Below, one piece after another: positions 33,577 to 42,261 of a stretch of DNA of 64,000 nt. The stretch spans positions 1 through 64,000 of the forward strand of contig NZ_RSFE01000007.1 in the NCBI RefSeq assembly GCF_004025325.1, written 5' to 3'. Position numbers and translations under genes: made by a program. The first letter of the stretch is position 1; each line of letters starts with the position of its first letter. Source of the DNA: Pseudidiomarina gelatinasegens (lineage in GTDB: Bacteria; Pseudomonadota; Gammaproteobacteria; Enterobacterales; Alteromonadaceae). Under the pieces are notes generated by a model. The model did no database searches. It was given only the letters and a program-made list of their open reading frames with translations, and had not been told where the DNA came from.

Positions 33577-36225
33577 GTGATTGAACACTGGGGTTTTGTT
33601 TCGATCATCAGCGGATTAATGTTGGTGACAGCGGCTGCATGGGTGCTGGCCATCATATTTTGGCGTCGCGCTCGGCGCCAAACCAAACACCTGCAAGCTT
33701 TTATTGAAGCTGAATACGACACCTTAAGCTCGCTTGCACAGGACCGCTCGTTGGCCGAAAAGCTCACCGACATTTGTGAGTTGGTTGAATTGCAAATCAA
33801 AGACTGTTTTGCCTCGGTGATGATGGTCAACCAAGAAGGGATTGCACTCAATGCTGTCGCGGTTAACACCTTACCGCCGGAATTCACCAAGGCTTTGCAA
33901 AATATTCCGATTATCGATGGCGTTGGAGCATGTGGTACTGCTGCCGCGTTGAAACAGCCCGTTATTGTCGAAGATATGCATCGCGATACACGCTTTGAAT
34001 TATTCACCACCCTCGTTGAACACTACAAATTACGCGCCGCTTGGTCTATACCCGTGTTTGCGCCCGGCGATAAACACTTATTGGGCACTTTCGCACTTTA
34101 TTCCTCTCAGGCACGAGCGCCAACTGAAGCTGAGCTAAAACTCATTGAGCGCAGTCGCGATCTAATTTCCTTAGTGATCACCCAGCACAATGACCGCATG
34201 GAACGCGAGCGCAGTGAACAACATGCGTTGTCGTTGTTTACGCACAATCCCGAGGCGGTTTTTACACTGGATCGTGAAGGGCGCTTTATGAGCTTAAACA
34301 ACGCTGGGGAGAAATTGCTTGAATTAACTGAGCAGCAGGTGGTTGGTCAGCATTACGAAATGGTGGTATTGGAAGAAGATAAAGCACGTACTAAAGAACA
34401 TTTTGAAGCCACCAAACGGGGTGAGCCACAGCATTATGAAATTAGAATTTTTAATAACCATGGGCAAGTTCGCCAAATCGAAATTACGAACATGCCGATT
34501 ATTATTCACGGTCAAATTACCGGTGTGCATGGCATCGCGAAAGACGTAACCCAACAGCGCGATTATGAAGAACGCTTGCAAATACTCGATCGCAGCGTGG
34601 AAGCCAGTACCAATGGCGTGGTTATCAGCGATGCACGCAAGAAAGGTTTCCCTATAATTTATGTGAACCCGGCGTTTACTTTAATGAGCGGCTACAGTGC
34701 AGATGATATGGTAGGGCGCAGCTGTCGTATCTTGCAGGGGCCAAAATCTGACCCGAATACGGTGAAAGAAATTGCCAGTGCGCTGCGTGCCCAAACCGAA
34801 ATTCGTTGCACCATTCGAAACTACCGAAAGGATGGCACACCTTTTTGGAATGAACTTATCATTTCACCCGTGCGCGATAGCAACGGCGAAGTAACTCACT
34901 TTGTCGGTTTGCAGAATGATATTTCCGAACGCGTTGAACGCGAAGAAAAGCTGGCGTTCCATGCTGAGCATGACGTACTAACCGGACTACCAAACCGGAC
35001 TGCATTGGAGCGCTTCTTACAGCAAGCGGTGGCACTGAGCGAACAGCGTATTTACGTATTGTTTATCGATTTGGATGGCTTTAAACCAGTCAATGACAGT
35101 CTAGGGCACGAGTGTGGCGATCACATTCTTGTGCAAACTGCTCAGCGACTTCAGAAAGTGACCTCGGAATTTGATTTGCTGGCGCGCTTTGGCGGCGATG
35201 AGTTTGTTGCGGTGGTGCAGAGCTTACCTGATGATGAAAGCGTGATGAACTATGCACGCACAATTTTAGCTCAATTCGATCGCCCATTCGTATATGAAGA
35301 CGCCGAAGTGAGCTTGTCAGCCGCAATTGGTATTGCAAGCAGTGAGTTAGCGGTTAAAACCCCCAATGAAATGATTCAACATGCCGACGTGGCCATGTAT
35401 GAAGCGAAGCGCCGTGGCAGCAATACCTTTCAATGGTTCTCCCCTGATCTTGATTTGGATACACAGCAGCAAATTACGTTGCGTGCACAACTGCAAGAAG
35501 CCATTCAAACGCATCAGTTTGAGGTGTTTTACCAGCCGATTGTGTCACGCAATGGTGCGGTTGTGGCCGTTGAGGCGCTGCTACGTTGGAACCACCCTGA
35601 ACGTGGCTATGTTTCACCGGCTGACTTTATCCCACTTGCTGAACGCACAGGACAAATCGTTGCAATGGGGCACTGGGTGCTAGAGCAAGCGTGCAAAGAT
35701 GCAGCGCGATTGCGTGAGGCCGGTATCGCTCAGGTCAGTGTGAATTTTTCGCCCATGCAGTTCTATCGCGACGACTTCATTGAGTCCGTGGCTAAATTAG
35801 TAGCTAAGTATAAAATTCAACCCAATCAGCTGATGGCTGAAATTACCGAAAATGTATTATTGCGCGACTCTGCTAGCGCGCTAAAAATGATGGCTGACTT
35901 ACGCGATTTAGGCTTGGAAATCGCCCTTGATGATTTCGGCACCGGGTTTGCGAGTTTGAGTTATTTGAACGTGATACCGGCTCAAAAACTAAAAATTGAC
36001 CGTTGTTTTGTACAGAATATTGAAAGCAACACCCGCAATGCCGCAATTACCCGCGGGGTGCTGACCATGGCCGCCGAACTCGGCATTTCGGCGGTTGCGG
36101 AAGGTGTTGAAACCGAAGCAGAGCGTGACTATTTAACGCGTTATGCATGTGACTATATGCAGGGTTATTTGTTCTGTCGCCCGCAACCAATAAATAAACT
36201 GCTGGCGTGGCTAGACCACAAATAA
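33577..36225 (+). CDS. GAF-PAS-PAS-GGDEF-EAL c-di-GMP turnover protein
   Basis: 882 residues from a GTG with AAGGA upstream. The order is one TM segment (about 8-28), GAF (45-195), PAS (205-325), PAS/PAC (335-455), GGDEF (460-620) and EAL (630-882). R-F-G-G-D-E-F is intact, but the I-site position reads S-E-F-D, losing the Arg. The EAL domain keeps E-A-L-L-R-W, N-F-S-P, E-I-T-E-N, D-D-F-G-T-G-F and E-G-V-E-T-E, so phosphodiesterase activity is expected. Y-V-N-P-A-F-T and R-I-L-Q-G-P in the second PAS resemble flavin-binding LOV-like PAS domains but lack a clear N-C-R-F-L-Q cysteine motif. Its last 15 bases overlap the convergent dgt gene. Confidence 0.92.
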   Translation: MIEHWGFVSIISGLMLVTAAAWVLAIIFWRRARRQTKHLQAFIEAEYDTLSSLAQDRSLAEKLTDICELVELQIKDCFASVMMVNQEGIALNAVAVNTLPPEFTKALQNIPIIDGVGACGTAAALKQPVIVEDMHRDTRFELFTTLVEHYKLRAAWSIPVFAPGDKHLLGTFALYSSQARAPTEAELKLIERSRDLISLVITQHNDRMERERSEQHALSLFTHNPEAVFTLDREGRFMSLNNAGEKLLELTEQQVVGQHYEMVVLEEDKARTKEHFEATKRGEPQHYEIRIFNNHGQVRQIEITNMPIIIHGQITGVHGIAKDVTQQRDYEERLQILDRSVEASTNGVVISDARKKGFPIIYVNPAFTLMSGYSADDMVGRSCRILQGPKSDPNTVKEIASALRAQTEIRCTIRNYRKDGTPFWNELIISPVRDSNGEVTHFVGLQNDISERVEREEKLAFHAEHDVLTGLPNRTALERFLQQAVALSEQRIYVLFIDLDGFKPVNDSLGHECGDHILVQTAQRLQKVTSEFDLLARFGGDEFVAVVQSLPDDESVMNYARTILAQFDRPFVYEDAEVSLSAAIGIASSELAVKTPNEMIQHADVAMYEAKRRGSNTFQWFSPDLDLDTQQQITLRAQLQEAIQTHQFEVFYQPIVSRNGAVVAVEALLRWNHPERGYVSPADFIPLAERTGQIVAMGHWVLEQACKDAARLREAGIAQVSVNFSPMQFYRDDFIESVAKLVAKYKIQPNQLMAEITENVLLRDSASALKMMADLRDLGLEIALDDFGTGFASLSYLNVIPAQKLKIDRCFVQNIESNTRNAAITRGVLTMAAELGISAVAEGVETEAERDYLTRYACDYMQGYLFCRPQPINKLLAWLDHK

Positions 36226-37500
36226 GTTTCGATACATCCGTTCGGCGTAGTCGTCGGTCATACCCGCAACGTAATCACACAAAATGCGGTCAGCCGCTGT
36301 TTTATCTTGCTCTTGTTGCGCCTTCTGCCAGCGTTCGCGGGTATTGCGCGGCAATAATCGCAGCGGCTCAGTATGCAACGCGGTGAATAAATCCAACAGC
36401 ATGTTTTGGCTGCGATAGCGCAACTGCTGAATTGACGGTTCATTAATCACGTGTTCAAACACTACGTCTTTTAAGCTTTTTAGCAGGTAGGCTTCATCTT
36501 TTGGCAGCGTGGCGTTAAATCGAATAAGCGGCTCTTCGGCCTCTGGCAGCACCTCTTCAAGGCGCACCGTGGTGACAAAGATATTCACCAATGCCCCTAT
36601 CGCATTTTTGCGCAGATGATGTTCGCGCGCGAATAGCTGCTCCCCGAGTTCTTGCATCAATTGGGCTAACTTTGCAGGCAACTGATTAATTACCGTATCA
36701 ACGTGTGCATGCCACTGGCTTTCGCTTAACGTTCCCGTAACCACCGCATCTTCTAAATCATGCACGCCATAAGCTATGTCGTCGGCTAATTCCATCAGCG
36801 ATGCGTCTAAGGCTTTGTGTATGGATTTTTGCCAAGGCGCTTTGTCTAAGGTGGTGACGGATTGAAACAATTCGCGGTCTGATTCTGAAAGTGGCTGCAA
36901 TACCCAGTCCAGTAAATCAGCGTCGCAGGCAAACAGTGCTTTGGCTGGTTTCCATTGCGCCAAACTGCCGGGGTGCTCAAGATCTTTGGGTGCCTGCAGC
37001 TGCGGCATCAATACGGGGTATTTTAATAATCCGAGTAATGAACGGCGGGTTAAGTCCATGCCGTGCTCTGGATGGTAAGCTTCGAGTTTGCCAACAATAC
37101 GAAATGTTTGTCCGTTACCTTCAAATCCACCGGCGCCCAGCATTTTAAAATGCAGCGCGGCTTCACCACCATGCCCGAAGGGTGGGTGGCCAATGTCGTG
37201 TGCCAAGCACAAGGTTTCCATCAGGTTCAAGTCAGGCAACATGGGTGTTAGTTTTGGCGCGCAAACTTGCTGCAATTGGTTAATTAATGAAGCGCCAATT
37301 TGCGCAGCTTCTAAGCTGTGCGTGAGGCGGGTGCGGTAAAAGTCATTTTCACCCACGTTCATGATTTGAGTTTTAGATTGTAACCGCCGAAATGCAGCCG
37401 AATGCAGGACGCGCGCACGGTCTCGTTGCCACGGGCTGCGAAGATCACCAGGACGATTTGCTGGATCGCCAGAGCGGCGTTGTTGCCAATGAGATGTCAT
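36211..37500 (-). CDS. dgt: dGTP triphosphohydrolase family protein
   Basis: 429 residues. The HD metal site is complete: R-L-T-H-S-L-E-A near 61, A-H-D-I-G-H-P-P-F-G-H-G-G-E near 99, and a later D-D-I-A-Y-G-V-H-D-L-E-D. The start R-A-R-V-L-H-S-A-A-F-R-R-L-Q-S-K-T-Q is the family N-terminal signature. It hydrolyses dGTP (or other dNTPs) to the nucleoside and triphosphate, controlling dNTP pools; some members restrict phage. It is closer in length to the shorter Dgt-like group than to E. coli Dgt (about 505). It follows the methyltransferase gene by 6 bases in a leftward group. Confidence 0.9.
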   Translation of the reverse strand: MTSHWQQRRSGDPANRPGDLRSPWQRDRARVLHSAAFRRLQSKTQIMNVGENDFYRTRLTHSLEAAQIGASLINQLQQVCAPKLTPMLPDLNLMETLCLAHDIGHPPFGHGGEAALHFKMLGAGGFEGNGQTFRIVGKLEAYHPEHGMDLTRRSLLGLLKYPVLMPQLQAPKDLEHPGSLAQWKPAKALFACDADLLDWVLQPLSESDRELFQSVTTLDKAPWQKSIHKALDASLMELADDIAYGVHDLEDAVVTGTLSESQWHAHVDTVINQLPAKLAQLMQELGEQLFAREHHLRKNAIGALVNIFVTTVRLEEVLPEAEEPLIRFNATLPKDEAYLLKSLKDVVFEHVINEPSIQQLRYRSQNMLLDLFTALHTEPLRLLPRNTRERWQKAQQEQDKTAADRILCDYVAGMTDDYAERMYRNLFVV

Positions 37501-37506
37501 GCGTTG

Positions 37507-38169
37507 CTATCCTTGGTCATGCGGTTTTCTAAAAATTACCACATCGCGTGGGTAAATAGTCAGTTCAAGCGCAAACTTTATCGCTAAGTAGCGAAACGTT
37601 CGTTCGTGGAAAAAACCAATATGGGTTGGGTCATTTCTATACGTCCAACCTTTGAATCGTTCAGCATCAAGCCAGCGTTGGGTCATGATGCCAAGATAAC
37701 CACCAGGCTTTAAACATCGGATTAGCGTGTTAAAAACTTCCAGCGGTGCAGCGACATGTTCAATGACCTCGGTACACACAACATAATCATAGCAATGCTG
37801 CAGACGCTCTAGTCGGTTGTCATAGTAAATATCATAAGTTGTACAGGGCATTCCGGCTTCAGCAAACATGCTGCTTAATGTCGGGCCTGGGCCACTGCCA
37901 AAATCTAATCCGCACGCCCCAGCATCAAGTCGCTCGATCATAGGCTCAAAAATTCGCGCCAAAAACTGTCGATACTGCGGGTCATTCGGGTTGTTTTCAT
38001 GCAAGTCATAAACCGACTTTTCGGTTTCAGAATCAAGTTGAAACCTTTGTGGTACATGCACCAGTTGGCACTGCTCGCAATGATAGTACTCTCGGCCGCT
38101 AAGCAGTCCACGCTGTTGTTGATAAAACAGCGTGGTGCGCAAATTGTTGCAAAGCGGGCACGCCGGCAT
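37507..38169 (-). CDS. Class I SAM methyltransferase with N-terminal zinc ribbon
   Basis: 220 residues from the ATG at 38169, five bases after the yajQ stop. The N-terminus has two C-P-L-C and C-E-Q-C knuckles (about 4-7 and 30-33), a zinc-ribbon pattern. The methyltransferase fold follows: L-D-F-G-S-G-P-G-P-T near 90 binds S-adenosylmethionine, then Y-D-I-Y-Y-D, C-T-E-V-I-E-H-V and P-G-G-Y-L-G-I-M-T. This layout is common in C-methyltransferases of the Methyltransf_23 type. The substrate is unknown. There is no ribosome binding site of its own, so translation probably depends on yajQ; dgt follows. Confidence 0.82.
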   Translation of the reverse strand: MPACPLCNNLRTTLFYQQQRGLLSGREYYHCEQCQLVHVPQRFQLDSETEKSVYDLHENNPNDPQYRQFLARIFEPMIERLDAGACGLDFGSGPGPTLSSMFAEAGMPCTTYDIYYDNRLERLQHCYDYVVCTEVIEHVAAPLEVFNTLIRCLKPGGYLGIMTQRWLDAERFKGWTYRNDPTHIGFFHERTFRYLAIKFALELTIYPRDVVIFRKPHDQG

Positions 38170-38173
38170 TGAG

Positions 38174-38659
38174 CTAGTCGCGGAAGTTCTCAAACTGCAG
38201 CGGCAATTCAATATCGGAGTTTTTCAACAATGCGATAGCTTGCTGCAAGTCGTCACGCTTTTTGCCTGTAACGCGAACTTTGTCACCTTGAATGGAGGCC
38301 TGCACCTTGATTTTACTTTCTTTGATTTTCTTGGTGATTTCTTTGCCGAGCGGCTGATCAATGCCTTGCTTGAAGGTTAATGCGAGGCTATATGTTTTAC
38401 CGCTATGGGTTGGTTCATCCGGCATTTCAATACCAGCCATGCTGATGTTGCGCTTGGCACAATGGTTGTTAAATACGTCTTGCAGCTGGCGCACTTGAAA
38501 GTCTGACTCTGAGGTTAGCGTAACCGTTAGGTCATTCAATTCGATAGTGGCTTCTACGCCGCGAAAGTCAAAACGCGTGGTGATTTCACGGGTTGCATTA
38601 TCCACCGCATTTTTCAATTCAACTTTGTCGATTTCAGAAACAATATCAAAACTTGGCAT
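38174..38659 (-). CDS. yajQ: YajQ family nucleotide-binding protein (DUF520)
   Basis: 161 residues, full length. The family start M-P-S-F-D-I-V-S-E-I-D and the N-A-V-D-N-A-T-R-E-I-T-T-R-F-D-F-R-G segment are intact, as is the C-terminal V-R-V-T-G-K-K-R-D-D-L-Q-Q-A-I. YajQ proteins bind c-di-GMP in Xanthomonas and Pseudomonas and also bind RNA or nucleotides elsewhere. With three c-di-GMP enzymes in this window, a receptor role is attractive but unproven. It is the first gene of the leftward group with the methyltransferase and dgt. Confidence 0.95.
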   Translation of the reverse strand: MPSFDIVSEIDKVELKNAVDNATREITTRFDFRGVEATIELNDLTVTLTSESDFQVRQLQDVFNNHCAKRNISMAGIEMPDEPTHSGKTYSLALTFKQGIDQPLGKEITKKIKESKIKVQASIQGDKVRVTGKKRDDLQQAIALLKNSDIELPLQFENFRD

Positions 38660-38757
38660 GGTTGTTTGTCACCTAATTATTAACTTACATATTCGGATTA
38701 TCGCAATAAGTGAGGCGTTATACAAAACCATATCAAAAATTATGGATTTATTATTTT

Positions 38758-38773
38758 GGACATCTAAACGTCC
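38758..38773. promoter_or_regulatory. MetJ-box pair before the metX-like gene
   Basis: GGACATCT and AAACGTCC are adjacent 8-bp elements, each 6 of 8 to the MetJ consensus AGACGTCT. They lie 64-79 bases before the start codon. Two boxes are the minimum for MetJ dimer pairs, so this is the weakest of the three arrays. Confidence 0.6.
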
Positions 38774-38836
38774 ATATTGATATTGTCAGTAAAAGCCGAT
38801 ACATTAGCGTCATCCAATTTTAATGAGGCTTACTTC

Positions 38837-39748
38837 ATGACCCACGCATCAATTGCGCCAGCTGTTACACATACCTGCCCAGTGCCAGGTGGTGTGCTGT
38901 ACCTGAATGAAATAGGTAATGGGCCGTTAGTATTAGTATTAGGAGGTATCTCGGGCGACCGCGATGCCATCACCGATACCGAAGACGGTTGGTGGCAAGG
39001 GCTTGCTGAGGCGGTAAATCCTAGCAAATTTAAGATAATTACAGTTGACTATGCTGGTGGCAATGGCGCATCGGAAGTTGCCGCGCTGCCAACCACAATT
39101 ACCGAGCAAGCCGCCTACATCAGCACCGCGTTGCAGGAGCTTGATTGGTTGGAGTTTCATGCCGTGGTGGGTGGTTCTTACGGTGGCTTGGTAGCGCTTG
39201 AGCTGGCGCAAGATAAACGCCTGCAGTTCCAGCGCGTGGCAGTTATTGGCGCTGCCCATCGGCCGACCGCTCAAGCTGTTATGTTACGAGCGCTGCAGCG
39301 CGAATTCGTGCGCTTGGGCGATGCTGCTGGGCAGCCGCAACGCGGCGCTCAACTGGCACGTGCACTGGCTATGCTGAGTTATCGTAGCGCCGATGGCATG
39401 GATCAGTACTATCCCAATCCGAAAGATGCCGTCGCCTACATTGAAAGTCGCGGTCTTCGTACGGTGGAGCGGTCGTTACCCCGTGCGCGGCAATTGTTTG
39501 AGATTTTTGGGCCGGCCCTTGATGACTACCGAATTGAGCCATACCACATAGAGCAGCCGACGCTGTTGATTGGTTTTGATAGCGATCAATTGGTACCGCC
39601 GAGCTTGCTGCATGAATTTCACGCTGCGCTGCCCGACGGGCGCGGTTGTCATATCTTGCCTTCTACTTATGGTCACGACGGCTTTATTAAGAACACGGCC
39701 GATTACGCAGCTGTTCTTGCAAGCTTTTTGGAATGCTCATGCAACTGA
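38837..39748 (+). CDS. MetX-like homoserine acyltransferase
   Basis: 303 residues from the ATG at 38837, with GAGG eight bases upstream. The alpha/beta hydrolase fold has Ser114 in V-V-G-G-S-Y-G-G-L, an Asp in G-F-D-S-D-Q-L-V-P-P and His in Y-G-H-D-G-F. The last is the MetX signature (G-H-D-x-F), and D-Y-A-G-G-N-G near 71 is also MetX-like. The enzyme should acylate homoserine from acetyl- or succinyl-CoA in methionine synthesis. It is shorter than classical MetX (about 370). MetJ boxes precede it, homoserine dehydrogenase overlaps its end and MetY follows, supporting the role. The acyl donor cannot be told from the sequence. Confidence 0.82.
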   Translation: MTHASIAPAVTHTCPVPGGVLYLNEIGNGPLVLVLGGISGDRDAITDTEDGWWQGLAEAVNPSKFKIITVDYAGGNGASEVAALPTTITEQAAYISTALQELDWLEFHAVVGGSYGGLVALELAQDKRLQFQRVAVIGAAHRPTAQAVMLRALQREFVRLGDAAGQPQRGAQLARALAMLSYRSADGMDQYYPNPKDAVAYIESRGLRTVERSLPRARQLFEIFGPALDDYRIEPYHIEQPTLLIGFDSDQLVPPSLLHEFHAALPDGRGCHILPSTYGHDGFIKNTADYAAVLASFLECSCN

Positions 39749-40800
39749 TGCACGCCAAACAGCTCGCTATTATTGTGGTTGGTTTAGGGAATATTGGTCA
39801 AACTTGGTTGCGTGACTTTGCCCATCGACTTCCGGCCTCGGCCTACGTGCACGCAGCAGCAAACTCAAAACGCTTATGGTTATGGCCGTTACCCGTGAAC
39901 TATCGGGAGCAGCGGGAGACTGATGCTGTAGACCAAGCCCTGATGCGCGAAATTACCACTCTAAACGAACGTAATCAGCCCGTTGTGGTGTTGGACTTAA
40001 CCGCATCAAAGAGGGTCAGCCGAGCCTATCCGGATTGGATAGCCGCAGGTGCGCACATTATAAGCGCCAATAAATACGCTGGTTCAAGCCATCCTGACTA
40101 CTACCAGCAAGTTCGGCAGGCACTAAGCGATCACCAACGATACTGGCTCTACAACACCACTGTGGGCGCTGGGCTACCCATTCAAAAGGCTATTCGCGAA
40201 AGGTTGGATTGTTACGATCAAATCACCGCAATGGAAGGTAATTTTTCGGGCTCTTTATCGTGGATATTTCAGCAGTACCGTCCGGGCGACAGCCTTTCAC
40301 GTTGGTTGCGCAAAGCCGCCGATTTAGGTTTTACCGAACCGGATCCACGCACCGATTTAAGCGGTATGGATGTCGCCCGCAAGCTCCTGATTCTGGCACG
40401 GGATGCTGGCTGGGCACTTGAGCTTGCTGACGTTAACCTTCAAAACTTGGTTCCGGCCGCACTGCGCGAATGCAGTGTTGAACAATTTTGGCAGCATGGT
40501 GAGCTGTTTGATAATGCGTTTGACCAATGGCGTTTGCAGGCATTCCCTGACGCGAAACAGTTTTGTTATATTGGCAGCGTAAAGCAATCCAACTCAGGGC
40601 ATATTGACGCCGAAGCCAGCTTAGTACCCGTTAGCGCGGATTCACCCTATGCACATTTGCCGCCAGGTAATGCGAATTTCATTATTCGCAGTCAACAATA
40701 CCAGCACAACCCGTTAATCATACAAGGGCCAGGCGCTGGACCTGAAGTGACAGCCGCGGGCGTGCACAGCGATATTCTCGAGCTACTTAAACAACTTTAA
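39733..40800 (+). CDS. Stand-alone homoserine dehydrogenase (MetL/ThrA C-terminal type)
   Basis: About 350-355 residues. In-frame ATGs stand at 39733, 39739 and 39748; the last shares one base with the metX-like stop (TGATG). The NAD(P) motif V-G-L-G-N-I-G opens the protein, N-K-Y-A contains the usual catalytic-region lysine, and G-F-T-E-P-D-P-R-T-D-L-S-G-M-D-V-A-R-K-L-L-I-L-A-R matches the homoserine dehydrogenase half of E. coli ThrA and MetL closely. The closing I-Q-G-P-G-A-G is also conserved. No aspartokinase domain is present, so the enzyme has been separated from it. It reduces aspartate semialdehyde to homoserine, the substrate of the upstream MetX-like enzyme. Confidence 0.9.
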   Translation: MLMQLMHAKQLAIIVVGLGNIGQTWLRDFAHRLPASAYVHAAANSKRLWLWPLPVNYREQRETDAVDQALMREITTLNERNQPVVVLDLTASKRVSRAYPDWIAAGAHIISANKYAGSSHPDYYQQVRQALSDHQRYWLYNTTVGAGLPIQKAIRERLDCYDQITAMEGNFSGSLSWIFQQYRPGDSLSRWLRKAADLGFTEPDPRTDLSGMDVARKLLILARDAGWALELADVNLQNLVPAALRECSVEQFWQHGELFDNAFDQWRLQAFPDAKQFCYIGSVKQSNSGHIDAEASLVPVSADSPYAHLPPGNANFIIRSQQYQHNPLIIQGPGAGPEVTAAGVHSDILELLKQL

Positions 40801-40835
40801 ATAATGCTTGCACCATGATGGCTTTTAATTATTAT

Positions 40836-40859
40836 AGACGTCTAAACGTATAAACATCT
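40836..40859. promoter_or_regulatory. Three tandem MetJ boxes before metY
   Basis: AGACGTCT, AAACGTAT and AAACATCT follow without gaps. The first matches consensus at 8 of 8 and the others at 6 of 8. The array is 28 bases before the metY ATG, so metY has its own methionine-repressed promoter. Confidence 0.85.
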
Positions 40860-40886
40860 GTAATTAATCGATTGTAAGAGGCCGTC

Positions 40887-42167
40887 ATGACTGCAACCTA
40901 TCAACCCGCCACATTAGCTATTCATCATGGCTATGAAACTGACCCTACCACCAAGTCGGTCGCGGTACCGATTTATCAAACCGCGGCTTACGAATTTGAT
41001 AGTGCGCAGCACGGCGCGGACTTATTCGATTTGGTTGTTCCCGGGAACATTTATTCGCGCATTATGAACCCAACCAATGACGTGCTAGAGCAGCGTGTAG
41101 CAGCCCTTGAAGGGGGCATTGCCGGGCTGGCGGTTGCATCCGGTATGGCAGCCATTCATTACACACTGATCACGTTGGCGAAGCAGGGTGATAACATTGT
41201 TACCACGCCGCAAATTTACGGTGGAACCTATACGTTATTTGCACACCAGCTGCCGGCCTTAGGCATCGAAGTGCGCTTTGCAAAAGACGACTCACCGGCT
41301 TCGTTAGCGGCGCTGGTGGACGACAATACAAAGGCTTTATATTGCGAAAGCATCGGTAATCCTGCGGGCAACATTGCCGATATCAAGGGGCTGGCTGAGG
41401 TTGCTGAGCAAGCCGGCGTACCTTTGATTGTGGATAATACGGTCGCAACCCCTATCTTATGCCAACCATTGGCACTGGGTGCGCATATCGTGGTGCATTC
41501 GTTAACGAAGTACATTGGTGGTCACGGCACCACGGTGGGGGGCATTGTGGTTGACGGCGGCCGTTTTGACTGGGTTAAGCACGGCCAAAAATTCCCACAA
41601 TTTAGCCAGCCGGAGCCGGCTTATCATGGGGTGATTTACAATGAAGCTTTTGAAGCAGCGGCATTTATTGCCCGAGCACGTACGGTAGCGCTTCGCAACA
41701 CAGGCTCAGCGTTATCACCTTTTAACGCCTTCTTAATTTTACAGGGTCTGGAAACCTTAGAACTGCGGATGCAACGACACTGCGAGAACACACAACGGGT
41801 GGTCGATTACTTACGCCAGCATGAACATGTGGATTGGGTTAACTATGCCGGCACCTCTGATCACCCTCATTATCACCTTGCTCAAGCGACAATTAAGGGC
41901 GGGTTACCCGCTTCGCTGCTAACTTTTGGTATCAAAGGCGGCTATGAAGCGGGGGTAAAATTTTATGACCAGTTGCAGTTATTCAAGCGGTTAGTAAATA
42001 TTGGAGATGCGAAATCATTGGCGTGTCATCCAGCGTCGACCACGCACCGTCAGCTAACACCAGACGAACAGGCGAAGGTTGGCGTCAAGCCTGAAGCAAT
42101 ACGCTTGTGTGTGGGCATAGAGCATATTGACGATATCCTCGCTGACTTGGCACAAGCGCTCGCCTAA
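40887..42167 (+). CDS. metY: O-acetylhomoserine sulfhydrylase (MetY)
   Basis: 426 residues of the Cys/Met-metabolism PLP family. It starts T-L-A-I-H-H-G-Y-E-T-D-P-T-T-K-S-V-A-V-P-I-Y-Q, with Y-S-R-I-M-N-P-T and the PLP lysine in H-S-L-T-K-Y-I-G-G-H-G-T. The length and N-terminal T-x-x-I-H-x-G fit the O-acetylhomoserine aminocarboxypropyltransferase subgroup better than cystathionine gamma-synthase (about 385). It uses sulphide and acylated homoserine to make homocysteine, completing the path opened by the two upstream genes. AGAGG precedes the ATG, and three MetJ boxes stand in front. Confidence 0.92.
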   Translation: MTATYQPATLAIHHGYETDPTTKSVAVPIYQTAAYEFDSAQHGADLFDLVVPGNIYSRIMNPTNDVLEQRVAALEGGIAGLAVASGMAAIHYTLITLAKQGDNIVTTPQIYGGTYTLFAHQLPALGIEVRFAKDDSPASLAALVDDNTKALYCESIGNPAGNIADIKGLAEVAEQAGVPLIVDNTVATPILCQPLALGAHIVVHSLTKYIGGHGTTVGGIVVDGGRFDWVKHGQKFPQFSQPEPAYHGVIYNEAFEAAAFIARARTVALRNTGSALSPFNAFLILQGLETLELRMQRHCENTQRVVDYLRQHEHVDWVNYAGTSDHPHYHLAQATIKGGLPASLLTFGIKGGYEAGVKFYDQLQLFKRLVNIGDAKSLACHPASTTHRQLTPDEQAKVGVKPEAIRLCVGIEHIDDILADLAQALA

Positions 42168-42213
42168 TTAACGCAACGTAAAGACTGTTGGCGTTACGTA
42201 AAGAAGTGATATT

Positions 42214-42261
42214 ATCGGGGAATATATCAATTGTCAGATAAGCATGTTGAGGTTCCCCGAT
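42214..42261 (+). promoter_or_regulatory. Inverted repeat reaching into the start codon of the lipoprotein hydrolase gene
   Basis: ATCGGGGAA (42214-42222) and TTCCCCGAT (42253-42261) are perfect 9-bp arms around 30 bases. The second arm lies between the AGG ribosome binding site (42250-42252) and the ATG, and includes its first two bases. In an mRNA beginning upstream, pairing would hide the start. A possible promoter (TTGGCG, 16 bases, TATTAT at 42210-42215) would start transcription after the first arm, in which case the dyad acts in DNA or not at all. Confidence 0.45.
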
